DNA of 64,000 nucleotides. Origin: Prevotella melaninogenica (GTDB lineage Bacteria; Bacteroidota; Bacteroidia; Bacteroidales; Bacteroidaceae). Position numbers and translations under genes: made by a program. Positions 35,153-46,057 of the stretch are shown piece by piece (the first letter of the stretch is position 1; each line of letters opens with the position of its first letter). The notes below the pieces were generated by a model that ran no database searches, was not told the DNA's origin, and saw nothing but the letters and a program-made list of their open reading frames with translations. The stretch lies in contig NZ_CP072360.1 of the NCBI RefSeq assembly GCF_018128065.1, forward strand, positions 1,244,501 to 1,308,500, given 5' to 3'.

Positions 35153-37567
35153 ATGACAATTCAAAGATTACAAACAAGACCTTTCGCATCATACATCATC
35201 TTAGTTATAACTCTATTGCTGCTGAACTCATCCTGTCTTATGGCTCAGCAGAACATAATCTTTAATATCCAGCAACAAACAAAGCACCCTATTGATGCTG
35301 CAACAATTATCATTTCTGATCAGAAAACAGGAAAAGTAATTGCCAATGGGCTAACCGAGACGGACGGAAAGTTTAATTACACCCTTATTGATGGTAGTTA
35401 TCAACTATACTGCGGAGCTATCGGATGCCGTGATACTACTATTCTTTTCTCCATTCCAAATAACCATTCCATTTATAACATCTATTTATATCCTGACGGT
35501 ACAGAGCTGAAAGACGTTATTGTCACAGCCCGCAAACAACGCTCACTCATCAAAATGGAAAGTGGAAAGATACGCATTTCTGTTGCAGAATCCTATCTTG
35601 CCAACCTTGGCAACTCTTTAGATGTTCTGCGCCACACCCCAAGTGTAAGGCTTGATAATAAAGGAAATCTATCGCTTTCTGCCCTTGGCAATGCCGCCGT
35701 TTACGTGAACGGAAAACGCATACGACTTCAAGGTGAAACGCTTACAGCCTATCTGCGTACTATTCCATCTTCTAACATTGCAAGCATTACTACTTCAACC
35801 AACCCTGATGCAAGTTATGATTCAGAAGGGGCAAGCGGTATTATTGACATAAAACTAAAAGACAACAACGAACGAGGGCTTTACATTTCGACCTCTCATG
35901 GTACATCTTTTTGGAATCACATACGCCAAAGTTCTGATTTTAGTATGACTTATAACAAACAGACATGGCAGCTGGGCATCAACTATAGTCATAACATTGG
36001 ACACTATGACATGGAGTATGGTACTGATAGAATGCAAGAAGGAGACCGAAACTTTTCAGAGACCGATGATACTGACAAGCGAAACACTTACGCAGGAGGA
36101 CTGGCTTTTGTATTCCAACCTAACAAGAAACACAAACTTATGCTGAACACATCAGTTGATGCCTTAACAGGTCCCGGAGTGACAGCAACAACTACATGGA
36201 TATATAAAGGTAGAGACACGCTTCATGAAATACTTAAAGCAAGGAATGATTATACCAAACAAGAGAACACAAAATATACGACAGGCATAGGCTATCAGTT
36301 TAATATTACAGAACAACAGACCATCACTGCAAATGCAGATTGGATTCACGTTGATGTTGTAAGTAATAACAATCAGCCCAATGCGTTTTACTCTCCAAAT
36401 GGAACATTACTAAGGGAAGACGACTATCCAGCTAAATCCAAAAAGAAAATAAACATCATCTCATCTGCTATCGACTATAATCTAAAGAATAGTCATGACG
36501 GAGAACTCCTAACAGGTATTAAAGCTGCCAAGGTAGAAAGCAAAAATCGCTTTGGCTTCTATGCAAAAGGTGTGCTTGACAACACAAGATCTAACAGGTT
36601 TACCTACCAAGAGTCAAACCTTGAAGGCTATATACAATATGCCCAGAAATGGAAACATGTACAGGCAACTGCAGGTATGCGGATTGAATATATGCAGACT
36701 ATCGGGACTTTAGAATCCTATTTGGACGGAAAACTGATGGAGGAGAATAAGAACAATCACACAAGACTCTTTCCTAATCTTTCTATCAGTTATAATCTTA
36801 ACAACAAAGCAAAGCTCACACTTGCCTATAGTAAACGGCAAGACAAAGCAAGATACGAAGACCTTAACCCCATTGAATATCTGTTAGATGAACTAACCTA
36901 TTGGAAAGGGAATCCATTTATTCAGCCACAAATAAATCATAGGATATCTTTAGATTACACAAAGAATAATCTTAGTGTAACGCTCTCTTATAATCAGCTA
37001 AACAATTATTTTACACAGCTTCCCGATACATACAAGAAAGACTGCATAGTCATGACAACCAAGAATATTGGTAAACAGAAGCAGCTGGCACTTGACCTTA
37101 TCTATAACAAACGTCTCACCTCATGGTGGGATGTCAGTGCAAACATCGGTGCTTACTACTTTATCAACCATCTTGATTATGAATCTTATAGAGAAGACTA
37201 CCGTCGCCCCTCATGTAACCTTTCACTTTCAAACGACATACAACTACCTGCAAAAGTTCGTATGGAACTGTCTGCAAGATACGCAAGTAAACGACAAGGC
37301 AGAAGTTATGAGGTCCTCAAACCAAGTGGAGGTATAGATATTGGATTGAGTAAACGATTACTCCGAGACAGACTCTCTCTATCTTTAATGATTACCGACC
37401 TACTCCACACTGAGCGTTGGGATAGCTATGGACGTAAGGGAGCATTAGATTTAGACATTTGGGGGCACAGTGAAAGCCGCCAAGTTATCTTCCGTGTACA
37501 TTACAACTTCGGAAGTAGTAAGTTTGAAACAGGTAAGAACAAAGTAAAAGAGGCAGAACGTCTGTAG
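35153..37567 (+). CDS. TonB-receptor-like outer-membrane beta-barrel protein
   Basis: An 804-residue outer-membrane protein. Residues 1-32 are a signal peptide (core SYIILVITLLLLNSS, end LMAQQ). A carboxypeptidase-regulatory-like domain follows (about 35-115, FNIQQQTKHPIDAATIIISD), then a plug-like region (DVIVTARKQRSLIKMESGKI, SSNIASITTSTNPDASYDSE) and a long barrel of the OMP_b-brl_3 type ending in a short tail after VIFRVHYNFGS. These proteins resemble TonB-dependent receptors; the ligand is unknown and no SusD partner is next to it. Start: the ATG at 35153 gives the signal peptide. Converges on tilS. Confidence 0.85.
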   Translation: MTIQRLQTRPFASYIILVITLLLLNSSCLMAQQNIIFNIQQQTKHPIDAATIIISDQKTGKVIANGLTETDGKFNYTLIDGSYQLYCGAIGCRDTTILFSIPNNHSIYNIYLYPDGTELKDVIVTARKQRSLIKMESGKIRISVAESYLANLGNSLDVLRHTPSVRLDNKGNLSLSALGNAAVYVNGKRIRLQGETLTAYLRTIPSSNIASITTSTNPDASYDSEGASGIIDIKLKDNNERGLYISTSHGTSFWNHIRQSSDFSMTYNKQTWQLGINYSHNIGHYDMEYGTDRMQEGDRNFSETDDTDKRNTYAGGLAFVFQPNKKHKLMLNTSVDALTGPGVTATTTWIYKGRDTLHEILKARNDYTKQENTKYTTGIGYQFNITEQQTITANADWIHVDVVSNNNQPNAFYSPNGTLLREDDYPAKSKKKINIISSAIDYNLKNSHDGELLTGIKAAKVESKNRFGFYAKGVLDNTRSNRFTYQESNLEGYIQYAQKWKHVQATAGMRIEYMQTIGTLESYLDGKLMEENKNNHTRLFPNLSISYNLNNKAKLTLAYSKRQDKARYEDLNPIEYLLDELTYWKGNPFIQPQINHRISLDYTKNNLSVTLSYNQLNNYFTQLPDTYKKDCIVMTTKNIGKQKQLALDLIYNKRLTSWWDVSANIGAYYFINHLDYESYREDYRRPSCNLSLSNDIQLPAKVRMELSARYASKRQGRSYEVLKPSGGIDIGLSKRLLRDRLSLSLMITDLLHTERWDSYGRKGALDLDIWGHSESRQVIFRVHYNFGSSKFETGKNKVKEAERL

Positions 37568-37598
37568 CTATCTGTTAATCACTATCAACCTTTTTGTT

Positions 37599-37815
37599 GA
37601 AAGCTTAAGAGCTTTTTGGTGAAAACTTAAGAGCTTTTTGGTGAAAGCTTAAGAGCTTTTTGATGAAAGCTTAGGAGCTTTTTGATGAAAGCTTAAGAGC
37701 TTTTTGATGAAAGCTTAAGAGCTTTTTGGCTAAAAGGTCAACCCTTTCTGCGAAAACAGTCGACTGTTTTTGAAAAATAGTCAACTGTTTTAAAGAAATG
37801 GTCGACTGTTTTGAT
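37599..37815. repeat. Composite 22/21-bp-period palindrome array
   Basis: Six 22-base units from 37599 to 37730 carry the hairpin core AAAGCTTAAGAGCTTT (or one-base variants), a seventh of 22 bases (37731-37752) carries AAAAGGTCAACCCTTT, and three more at 21-base steps (37753 onward) carry AACAGTCGACTGTTTT, AATAGTCAACTGTTTT and AATGGTCGACTGTTTT. The core changes while period and hairpin shape stay. It fills most of the gap between the convergent receptor and tilS genes. Confidence 0.85.
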
Positions 37816-37887
37816 TATGATTATTAAGACCATTCCTTCACTACACAAGTAGATAAAAGATTAGAATAAACAGAAAGCTCTTCTACA

Positions 37888-39258
37888 TTACAAAATCTCA
37901 ATCTGTAGGCAAGAACTACTCTGTGGGATCAACTTAAAACAATCATTGATACGAAGACCGAGGACCCAAAGGATAGTACCTGTAGCATCAAGGAGGACCA
38001 ACTGGTTACGTTTTTCAAAGCGGTTACGTTTGAGATTGGTGAGAAAATCACTCACAAGTTGAGTACCACACATGCCAAGAGGAGTAAATCGATCGCCTTC
38101 TGCAACACGTCTTAAGGTCAAAGGAAATCGAATAGAGGATGCATTAAGGTCAACAATCATAGGATTCTTTGAATAAGAAACGTTTGAAGATGGTGTCAAT
38201 GCTCGTTGTGTCAATCGAAGAGAAAGGTGCTCATCATAGACATAACGCCCTGTTTCAGGGATTACAAGCTCACGTGGTTCAGCTTCCTCGCGAGGCAAAA
38301 CCATAAAGAATCCACGATCATGAGTAAGTTCATGTGTTGACGAATACCACAACTGCCCGATCTGACCATCAAGATGTGAAACCATCTCGGCTATCTGAGA
38401 AGATGAAAAGCCAAGCGGTTTAAGCACATGAAAAAGGAAATAAGAAGGAGAAGGAAATACTCGAACAAATGACAAATCAATCTGGAAAGGTTCATTCATC
38501 AAGTTACTTAAACTAACTTGACTCGCAGAACCGACAAAGCTAATAGCCTTGCCCAAAGCCGATTTAAGCGATTCTTGCACAATAGCATCTACCTCAGAGA
38601 GATGATTAGCAGTAGTAAGGATAGTATCCGTAACCGACGGATTAATCTCAGATAACTGTGGAAGAACATTCAACCGAATCTTATTCCGTACCACATCATC
38701 TACAAGATTAGTGCTATCAATAACAAAAGAAACAGCATACTTTTGGAGATAATCTTCAATTTCTTGGCGTGTCACACATAGCAAAGGGCGGATAACATCA
38801 TTATTGCGAGGACGAATACCCATCAAACCACTAAGGCCTGTTCCACGAACAAGGTTTATAAGAATCGTTTCAACAGAGTCTTCTTTATGATGTCCCACAC
38901 AAACACCATCAGCACTCAACGCCTCTTTCAACTGAAAGAAATAACAATAACGCAGTTCACGCGCTGCCATCTCAATACTCACCTTATGCAAGTCGGCATA
39001 AGCCTGCGTATCAAAATGGGCTTTATGAAGTGGAATATCCTCACGTTGACATAACTCCTCACAAAACTGTTCATCCCTCAAACTCTCCTCTCCACGTAGG
39101 TGGAAATTGCAGTGAACAGCCTCAACACGATAGCCCAACTCCTTGAGACATAGCAAGAGGGCAACACTATCAGCACCACCAGACAGAGCTACCAAATAAA
39201 GAGCATCTACTCGTAGCAGATGCTCAGAGGCTATGAATCGTTTTACTTTATTCAACAT
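37888..39258 (-). CDS. tilS: tRNA(Ile)-lysidine synthase
   Basis: A 456-residue enzyme that adds lysine to C34 of the tRNA-Ile reading AUA. It has the PP-loop LVALSGGADSVALLL near residue 22, EAVHCNFHLRGEESLRDE, the VCVGHHKEDSVETIL and LVRGTGLSGLMGI motifs, IRPLL and the C-terminal TilS domain (RVAEGDRFTPLGMCGTQLV, SDFLTNLKRNRFEK). Length is normal. Its start overlaps the end of the upstream methyltransferase gene by 11 bases, so the two are translated from one message. Confidence 0.95.
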   Translation of the reverse strand: MLNKVKRFIASEHLLRVDALYLVALSGGADSVALLLCLKELGYRVEAVHCNFHLRGEESLRDEQFCEELCQREDIPLHKAHFDTQAYADLHKVSIEMAARELRYCYFFQLKEALSADGVCVGHHKEDSVETILINLVRGTGLSGLMGIRPRNNDVIRPLLCVTRQEIEDYLQKYAVSFVIDSTNLVDDVVRNKIRLNVLPQLSEINPSVTDTILTTANHLSEVDAIVQESLKSALGKAISFVGSASQVSLSNLMNEPFQIDLSFVRVFPSPSYFLFHVLKPLGFSSSQIAEMVSHLDGQIGQLWYSSTHELTHDRGFFMVLPREEAEPRELVIPETGRYVYDEHLSLRLTQRALTPSSNVSYSKNPMIVDLNASSIRFPLTLRRVAEGDRFTPLGMCGTQLVSDFLTNLKRNRFEKRNQLVLLDATGTILWVLGLRINDCFKLIPQSSSCLQIEIL

Positions 39259-40450
39259 AAAGGACTAAACCCTTCAAATATTCACCTTCTGGATGATAAA
39301 TATTAATTGGATGGTCAGCAGGTTGATGAATCTGATGCAGGATGCGTACCTTACGTCCAGCTTGTGCGGCAGCAGTGAAGACAGCCTGTCGGAAGTTATC
39401 CTTTGTGACTACCTGCGAACAACTGAAGGTAAACAAGATTCCTCCCGGCTTAATCTTTTCAAATCCTTTGACGTTCAATCGTGTATAACCACGCAAACCA
39501 TTCTTCAAAGCACTACGATGCTTTGCGAAGGCTGGGGGGTCGAGAATGATAAGATCATACTTACCATCGTTGTCATCAAGATATTTGAAAGCATCCTCAC
39601 AGATTGCCTCATGGCGTGAATCATTAGGGAAGTTGAGTTCTACATTCTTATTAGTCAACTCGATAGCCTTAGCCGAACTATCCACAGAATGCACCACTTC
39701 TGCACCGCCACGCATAGCATAAACAGAGAAGCCACCCGTGTAACAGAACATATTTAGTACACTTCTTCCCTTCGCATAATACTCCAAGAGAGAGCGGTTC
39801 TCACGCTGATCAATGAAGAAACCAGTTTTCTGACCCTTCAACCAGTCAATATGAAACTTTAAGCCGTTCTCTATCGCTATATTATTGTCTGTATCTCCAT
39901 ATATAAAACCATTCTCCTGACCGAGGTCTGCCTTGAAAGGAAGAGTTGTTTCACTCTTATAATAGATACTATCCAACTTATCGCCCATCACCTTAACAAG
40001 GGCTTTCGCTATCTCCTCACGGCATACATGCATACCAACTGAATGAGCTTGCATAACAGCAGTCTTGCCATATATATCAATAATCAATCCAGGAAGATTG
40101 TCGCCCTCACCATGAACAAGACGATAAGTTGTGTTTGGGAACAGTCCTACTCCTGTTGATTCTTCCCGAATAACACCAATAGCCTGACGAACTTGAAAAG
40201 CCGCTCTCAAACGACTTTCCCAAAACTTATCATCTATCTTTACGTCGTGGAACGAGAGAACACGGACTGCAATAGAACCAATTTGGAAGTGCCCGACAGC
40301 AATAAACTTCTTTTCATGCGTCATAACACGCACAATATCCCCTTCCTCAAGTCCTTCTTCTATCTTGTTGATAGCACCTGAGAAAATCCATGGATGGTAA
40401 CGAAGAAGACTTTCTTCTTTGCCCCTTTTCAAATATACTTGCTTATACAT
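39248..40450 (-). CDS. Class I rRNA methyltransferase, RlmI-like
   Basis: A 400-residue SAM-dependent methyltransferase: N-terminal PUA RNA-binding domain (about 5-75, RYHPWIFSGAINKIEEGLEE) and a Rossmann methyltransferase domain with KTGFFIDQRENRSLLEYYA, VLNMFCYTGGFSVYAMRGGA, YDLIILDPPAFAKHRSAL and FTFSCSQVV. This is the RlmI (23S rRNA m5C1962) arrangement; the exact target base is inferred only from the family. It is followed by tilS with an 11-base overlap. Confidence 0.88.
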   Translation of the reverse strand: MYKQVYLKRGKEESLLRYHPWIFSGAINKIEEGLEEGDIVRVMTHEKKFIAVGHFQIGSIAVRVLSFHDVKIDDKFWESRLRAAFQVRQAIGVIREESTGVGLFPNTTYRLVHGEGDNLPGLIIDIYGKTAVMQAHSVGMHVCREEIAKALVKVMGDKLDSIYYKSETTLPFKADLGQENGFIYGDTDNNIAIENGLKFHIDWLKGQKTGFFIDQRENRSLLEYYAKGRSVLNMFCYTGGFSVYAMRGGAEVVHSVDSSAKAIELTNKNVELNFPNDSRHEAICEDAFKYLDDNDGKYDLIILDPPAFAKHRSALKNGLRGYTRLNVKGFEKIKPGGILFTFSCSQVVTKDNFRQAVFTAAAQAGRKVRILHQIHQPADHPINIYHPEGEYLKGLVLYVE

Positions 40451-40502
40451 AAAGTTTCTATTTAGCGTTTATCGTTTTCCTCTACTTGATGATTCCAGAA
40501 TT

Positions 40503-40575
40503 ATTTACATGAAAATAAATATTTATTTACGTGAAAAGAAATCTTTTTCTTCATGAAAAAAAATATTTATCTCTA
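40503..40575. repeat. 22-bp-period palindrome array, family 2 copy C
   Basis: Three units with their core C at 40508, 40530 and 40552, exactly 22 apart: TTTACATGAAAA, TTTACGTGAAAA and CTTCATGAAAA, joined by AATAAATATTT-like spacers. Lies between the RlmI-like gene start and the exonuclease gene end. Confidence 0.75.
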
Positions 40576-40598
40576 CGATAATAATTTACATAGAGACG

Positions 40599-41272
40599 TT
40601 ATTTTGATGTCACTTCTGATGTATTCCTCGCTTCTTCTGGTGTAGGTTTTACCTTGGGAGGGACTACTACGAGTTCGTAATTACCACTATGTTTCAATTC
40701 ATGCAGACGCTCATAGAGTTTAATACATGTCCAAGCATCTGTAGAAGCATATATTTTCTGCTTATCACTTAATATCTCATTCTCCCAGTTCGATAACTGT
40801 TCACGCTTCGTGATACGCTCATGGAAAACATTAGCATAAAGTTTCTGAAGGCTCATATCTTCAATACCCAACGCCTTAACATAGTCTTGAAGGTCGATAA
40901 AAAAACCTGGTTTAAAGTCTACACGCTGATGTAACATCAAGATATCATCACTCAATGAGAGTCCCACCTTTGGCACTGTTGTATCTTCAAGAAAACGTTT
41001 AATACAATCTGGTACACCTATGATATTCAATCGAAAGAGAAAACAGACATCACGATCGCAAGCCTGCAAGAGTGCTACTTTGCGACGTTGCCCTTTTTGA
41101 AGACAGGACGCGTCTCCGTGTCGATGCCGATGATATCCTTAGAAAGCAGATAATTAACCGCTTTCTCAGCTTCAACTTCATTTAAGACAACGACTATCTT
41201 CCCTGGGAAGGTAACCCTTGGCAACTGTGATATTTTACTCTTATCAAATCTATTGTATAATACTGTACTCAT
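40599..41272 (-). CDS. DEDDy 3'-5' exonuclease (RNase D/Werner type), one frame break
   Basis: Two frames join into a 224-residue exonuclease when one C is added to the plus-strand CCC run at 41091-41093, restoring RPVFKKGQRRKVALLQACD. Catalytic motifs: DIIGIDTETRP (Exo I, about residue 50), GLSLSDDILML (Exo II) and YASTDAWTCIKLYE (Exo III, tyrosine form). This is the small exonuclease-domain protein common in Bacteroidota; a substrate among structured RNA or DNA is not settled. The chosen ATG at 41272 (MSTVLYNRF) is the internal one. The break sits between Exo I and Exo II and looks like an assembly error. Confidence 0.8.
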
Positions 41273-41344
41273 TTTAGATTGCATACTAACTTGCAAAATT
41301 AAAAAAAAAGTTTGAAAAACGGCACTTATGTGGCACTTATTTAT

Positions 41345-41352
41345 TACTTTTG
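41345..41352 (+). promoter_or_regulatory. -7 element of ftsK
   Basis: TACTTTTG followed by C, 24 bases upstream of the ATG at 41376. It lies inside the extended reading frame that begins at 41312, which shows that the extension is not translated. Confidence 0.6.
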
Positions 41353-41375
41353 CAAGGATAAAAGAACAACGATAA

Positions 41376-43837
41376 ATGGCAAAAAGAAAACAACACAGAA
41401 AAGCAAGACTTTCACCGAGGCGATCGGACTAAATAACATTATTAACGACAAAACAGGATTTGTTGCTGGACTTATCCTTTTATGCGTTGCTATCTACATC
41501 TGTGTCGCTTTTTTCAGCTATTTCAGTACTGGTGCAGCAGACCAAAGTTTAGTTACTGATCTCCGCCCTGGAGAGGTGGAGAATGCGAATAGAGTTTTCC
41601 AAAACGTCTGCGGTTCACTCGGTGCAATCATTTCCTACGGACTTATCTCACGCTGTTTTGGTATTCCAGCCTTTATCATTCCTGCCTTCATTGCCCTTTG
41701 TGGACTTCGCATGATGGGAGCTTACAAGAAACTGAACTTAACGAAATGGTTCATGGGAATGGCTTTGGTAATGATTTGGTCATCTGTTACTTTTGCAAAA
41801 GCCCTCACGCCATTACTGGGAGATCAAATATATAATCCTGGCGGAGACCATGGAGCTTTCTGTGTACAATATATGGAGAATCTTGTTGGTTCACCGGGAT
41901 TGATAGCTATCTTGGTAATTGTCATGTTAGCTTATCTTACCTATATCACCTCTGAAACAATTACCGTCGTACGCAAGATGATAAATCCTTTTGGTTACAT
42001 CCGTGACAAGGTGAAGTTTACAGTGGTACATGGCAGCAAAAGCGATAGCACAGAAGATCTCTATAACGATGAGGTTGTAATAGAAGATGAACCAGTAGAG
42101 GCAATAGAACACGTTGATCCTACTCTCGCTGAACCTATTGACTTACCAACAGAACCAACAACCACTCCACAAGAGCCAGACACACTCAACTCGTCCTATG
42201 GCAATGAAAAGGGAACAAAGACACCAAACAATATTACCCCAGGCTTTGAGATTGAGGAGAAGAAAGTTGAAGAGAAAGCAAATAGCAAGACACTCGCAAG
42301 TAACAACCTTCCACTGACACCAATCAATCCTCGTGAACCTTTCACAAAGTGGAAGTTCCCTTCACTTGATTTGTTGAGAGAATATGCTTCTGATTCTAAG
42401 ACTAACTATGTAAGCCAAGAAGAGTTAGAAGCTAACAAAGATCGTATTATCAAAGTTCTAAATGACTTTGGCGTACAGATTCGTAGTATTCGTGCAACTG
42501 TCGGTCCGACAATTACTCTTTATGAAATTACCCCTGCACAGGGTATTAGAATCTCTAAGATTAAAAACCTTGAAGACGATATTGCACTGAGTTTGGCTGC
42601 TATCGGTATTCGTATCATAGCTCCTATGCCGGGTAAGGGTACAATTGGTATTGAGGTTCCAAATGCTAAACCCAACATCGTATCAATGTTCTCTATCCTA
42701 AACTCACGTAAGTTCCAGGAGTCAACAATGGAGTTGCCGATTGCATTAGGTAAGACTATTACCAATGAGGTGTACATGGTAGACCTTGCTAAGATTCCTC
42801 ACTTACTTGTTGCAGGTGCTACTGGACAGGGTAAGTCAGTTGGTCTGAATGCTATCATCACCTCCCTACTCTATAAGAAGCACCCAAACGAACTGAAGAT
42901 TGTACTCGTTGACCCTAAGAAAGTGGAGTTCAGCGTCTATTCTCCAATTGCAAAACCATTTATGGCTGCTGTTGAGGAGAATGAGGAAGAGCCAATCATC
43001 ACAGATGTTCAGAAAGTTGTAAAGACGCTAAAAGGTCTATGTGTACTTATGGACGAGCGTTATGACCTACTGAAAGCAGCTCGTGTTAGAAACATAAAGG
43101 AATACAACCAGAAATTCCTTAGACATGAACTGAATCCAGAGGAAGGACATGAGTTTATGCCATATATCGTTGTCATCATTGACGAGTTTGGTGACTTGAT
43201 TCTTACTGCTGGTAAGGAAGTAGAAATGCCTATCACACGTATCGCACAGTTGGCACGTGCCATCGGTATTCACATGATTATTGCAACCCAGCGACCAACA
43301 ACATCTATTATCACAGGTAATATCAAAGCAAACTTCCCAGGACGTATTGCTTTCCGTGTTGGAGCGATGATGGATTCACGTATCATTCTTGATCGACCAG
43401 GCGCACAACAGCTCGTTGGACGAGGTGATATGCTTTATCTCAATGGTGCTGACCCTGTCCGCGTACAATGTGCTTTCGTGGATACACCAGAAGTAGAGAA
43501 CATCACAAAGTTCATTGCTAACCAGTTAGGACCTGTCCGTCCAATGGAAATCCCAGAGCCTTTGTCTGAGGATGAAGCTGCTGGTGGTGGCTCACTGGAC
43601 GCACAAACTCTTGACCCATTGTTTGAGGAGGCAGCACGAGCTATCGTTGTATCCCAGCAGGGTTCAACAAGTATGATACAGCGTCGACTGTCTATTGGTT
43701 ACAACCGGGCTGGTCGCCTAATGGATCAAATGGAAAAAGCTGGTATCGTGGGTGCGGCAAAAGGTTCAAAACCACGTGAAGTATTAATAAGTGATGAGGT
43801 AAGTCTTGACAACCTTCTTACAATCCTGCGTGGCTAA
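41376..43837 (+). CDS. ftsK: DNA translocase FtsK/SpoIIIE, start region with one frame break
   Basis: An ATPase that pumps chromosome DNA through the division septum. Adding one A to the run at 41381-41385 joins ATG 41376 to the main frame as MAKKKTTQKSKTFTEAIG, 820 residues in all. Four transmembrane segments follow (about 25-190), an acidic/proline linker, then the motor: Walker A VAGATGQGKSVGLNAI, Walker B VVIIDEFGDL, ATQRPTTSIITG and LVGRGDMLYL, and a C-terminal winged-helix gamma domain (IVVSQQGSTSMIQRRLSIGY) that reads orientation sequences. Being essential, it cannot really be broken, which supports a sequencing error here. LolA-like gene follows. Confidence 0.93.
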
Positions 43838-43882
43838 TAAAGTTTTTACATATACGGATAAAATCATTAAAACGATAAAACT

Positions 43883-44497
43883 ATGAAGCAGATTAAATAT
43901 TTATTATTGTTCGTTGCCATCTTTATGGCAAATAGTATAGTAGCACAAAATGCTAATCAAGCAAAGGCATGCCTGGATAAAGCTACTGCTAAAGTGTCTA
44001 ATTTAGGCGGTTTTACTGCCCACTTTGCCCTCTCCAGACCAGGTTCTGTTGGCAGGACATCGGGCACTATTTCTGTGAAAGGAACTAAATTTGTTGCTAC
44101 TACTCCACAGACAACCGTATGGTTTAATGGTACGACACAATGGTCATATATGAAGTCAACTGACGAGGTGAACGTTTCTACACCTACAGAGGCGCAACGC
44201 CTTTCAATGAATCCTTACGCATTGATGACACTGTATCGTCAGGGCTACAAGCTCTCTATGACAACAGAGGGTGGTGCTTACGTAGTACACATGAAGGCTA
44301 CCAATCCTAAACGCAATATCCCAGAGGCATATGTAACAGTCAATAAAGCTTATCAGTTGCAGAAAATAAAGATCAAACAGGCTAACAAGTGGACTACTAT
44401 AACAGTCTCTGACATCCAGCGTAAGAATTTTTCTGATGCTATTTTTACTTTTAATAAGAAAAGTCATCCATCTGCTGAGATTATAGACTTGAGATAA
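43883..44497 (+). CDS. LolA-like outer-membrane lipoprotein carrier
   Basis: A 204-residue periplasmic protein. Signal peptide to VAQNA (about residue 22), then a LolA-fold sequence: KVSNLGGFTAHFAL, GTISVKGTKFVATTPQTTVW, FNGTTQWSYMKSTDEVNVST and a C-terminal KKSHPSAEIIDLR. It fits the LolA-like chaperone family that follows ftsK in many Bacteroidota and probably ferries lipoproteins to the outer membrane. It begins 45 bases after ftsK and its stop is followed at once by the next ATG. Confidence 0.85.
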   Translation: MKQIKYLLLFVAIFMANSIVAQNANQAKACLDKATAKVSNLGGFTAHFALSRPGSVGRTSGTISVKGTKFVATTPQTTVWFNGTTQWSYMKSTDEVNVSTPTEAQRLSMNPYALMTLYRQGYKLSMTTEGGAYVVHMKATNPKRNIPEAYVTVNKAYQLQKIKIKQANKWTTITVSDIQRKNFSDAIFTFNKKSHPSAEIIDLR

Positions 44498-45994
44498 ATG
44501 ACTTACTGGGAGGCTATACAAACACTACATAAGCACTTCTACCTATCTGGTAGAAGGCATAAAATATGGCAAGCCAACAACGTAGCAAAGCTTTTTTACT
44601 ACGTGTTGGCTGTTTTTCTTTATGCTTATTTTGCGTGGATAGGATATACATTAGCCGGCCTCACTATCCACGATAATCTTGGAGGTTATCGCTTTATCTA
44701 TGCCCTGCTACCCATATTTCTGTTCATTGATTATCTTTCAGATATACAACAGACCATCGGTTGCTGATGCATATCCGTCCTTATCTTCTCCTACCGCTTC
44801 CCAAACACAGCTATACAGACTATCTGATTTTGCGTCAGTTGATAGTTTTTAAGAACGTAAACCTCCTCTTTATCTGCATTCCTTTTGGTATTAAAACAGT
44901 CATTCCAGAGTTGGGTGCAACAGCTATGATTGGTTATACAGCAGGACTTTACCTCCTTCTGCTTATCAACGGACAGTTTTTCCAGTTTACACAAGTGCTG
45001 ACGGCACGTGGACTTTTGTATTGGCTCATACCGATTTTTACTTATTTCTCCATCGCAGTAATAACAATATTCTTCCCTTCTCCACAAAGTTACCTCCATC
45101 ACTGTGCAGAGGTGGGCAATGCAATGATAAGAGGAGAGCTATGGATATATGCTGTTATGGTATTGTTGCTAATAGGAATGATATTGCTAAATCGCAATGT
45201 CCTTGAACAGCGTATCCGCCAAGAACAATACCCAGCAACAAGATCTAAAAGTACCAAAAGTAATATCAAACTCACTTTCTTCGATCGTTTCAACTTAATC
45301 GGAGAGTACCTTAAAATTGAGTTATGGACAATCCTCCGAAATAAGAGCCTACGCCTTATATTCATTTTCAACACAATTGGTATCTTTCTGTTTAGCCTAA
45401 TTATTGCTATTGACCCAGAAAGTGACATCGTAAAATCAATGGCTTCATTTACTACAGCTTTATCATCTACGGGTTAAGTTCACTTACAAAATCATGTGTT
45501 ATGAAGGCAATTACTACGAGTGCCTACTGATGCAGCGTAATAGTGTCCAAACTCTTTTGTTAGCAAAGTACTACTTCTATACTGCCCTGCAGTTAGTTCC
45601 ATTGCTTACCTTCCTTCCCATAGTTCTTATTGGCAAAATAAGCTTTTGGACGATACTTGCCTACGCTCTCTTTACAGCTGGTGTTGCCTATCGTATTCTC
45701 TTTCAAATGGCAATATATAATAAGGTGACATTTTCTATGCAAGCAACCCACACGGGTAAGAATGCAAATACCAACTACGTACAGCTCGTCGTTACTGTCA
45801 TAGCTATACTCAGTCCCTTCCCTATCGTATCGTTAGGAACATGGTGGCTAAACCAACCTACCCTCACCAATAGTCTCCTTTCCCTCTTCGGCATCAGCTT
45901 TATCGTCACGCACCGCCATTGGATTAAAGGCATCAGTCAAAAGATGAAAGCCAATCAATACGAACAATTAGAGGGCTTTCAGAAGAGTAGATAA
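44498..45994 (+). CDS. DUF5687-type multi-pass membrane protein, three frame breaks
   Basis: Three frames form one gene of 499 residues when single bases are restored near 44759-44760 (G), 45438-45439 (A) and 45488-45491 (A), giving joins such as SDIVKSNGFIYYSFIIYG and LSSLTKIMCYEGNYYECLL. About ten hydrophobic helices and the phrases HIRPYLLLPLPKHSYTDYL and NKSLRLIFIFNTIG suggest the DUF5687 family, membrane subunits of Bacteroidota ABC exporters; this call is from memory. No ATPase gene follows, which is unusual since these often pair with one. Three breaks in one gene could mean decay, but all are homopolymer losses like the others in the window. Confidence 0.6.
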
Positions 45995-46057
45995 TAAAAT
46001 CGGAACAGCATATACTTACCCAAAGAAAACATCAAGGATTACTAAATAGCACATAAA

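Noticed and set aside
37599..37815. Arrays of 22-bp units as a CRISPR array
   Set aside because: The units abut as tandem repeats with no unique 30-40-base spacers between them, and several core types mix within one array.
41312..41375. Upstream start of ftsK at 41312
   Set aside because: The -7 element lies inside this extension, and the natural MAKKKTTQ start is recovered by one added A.
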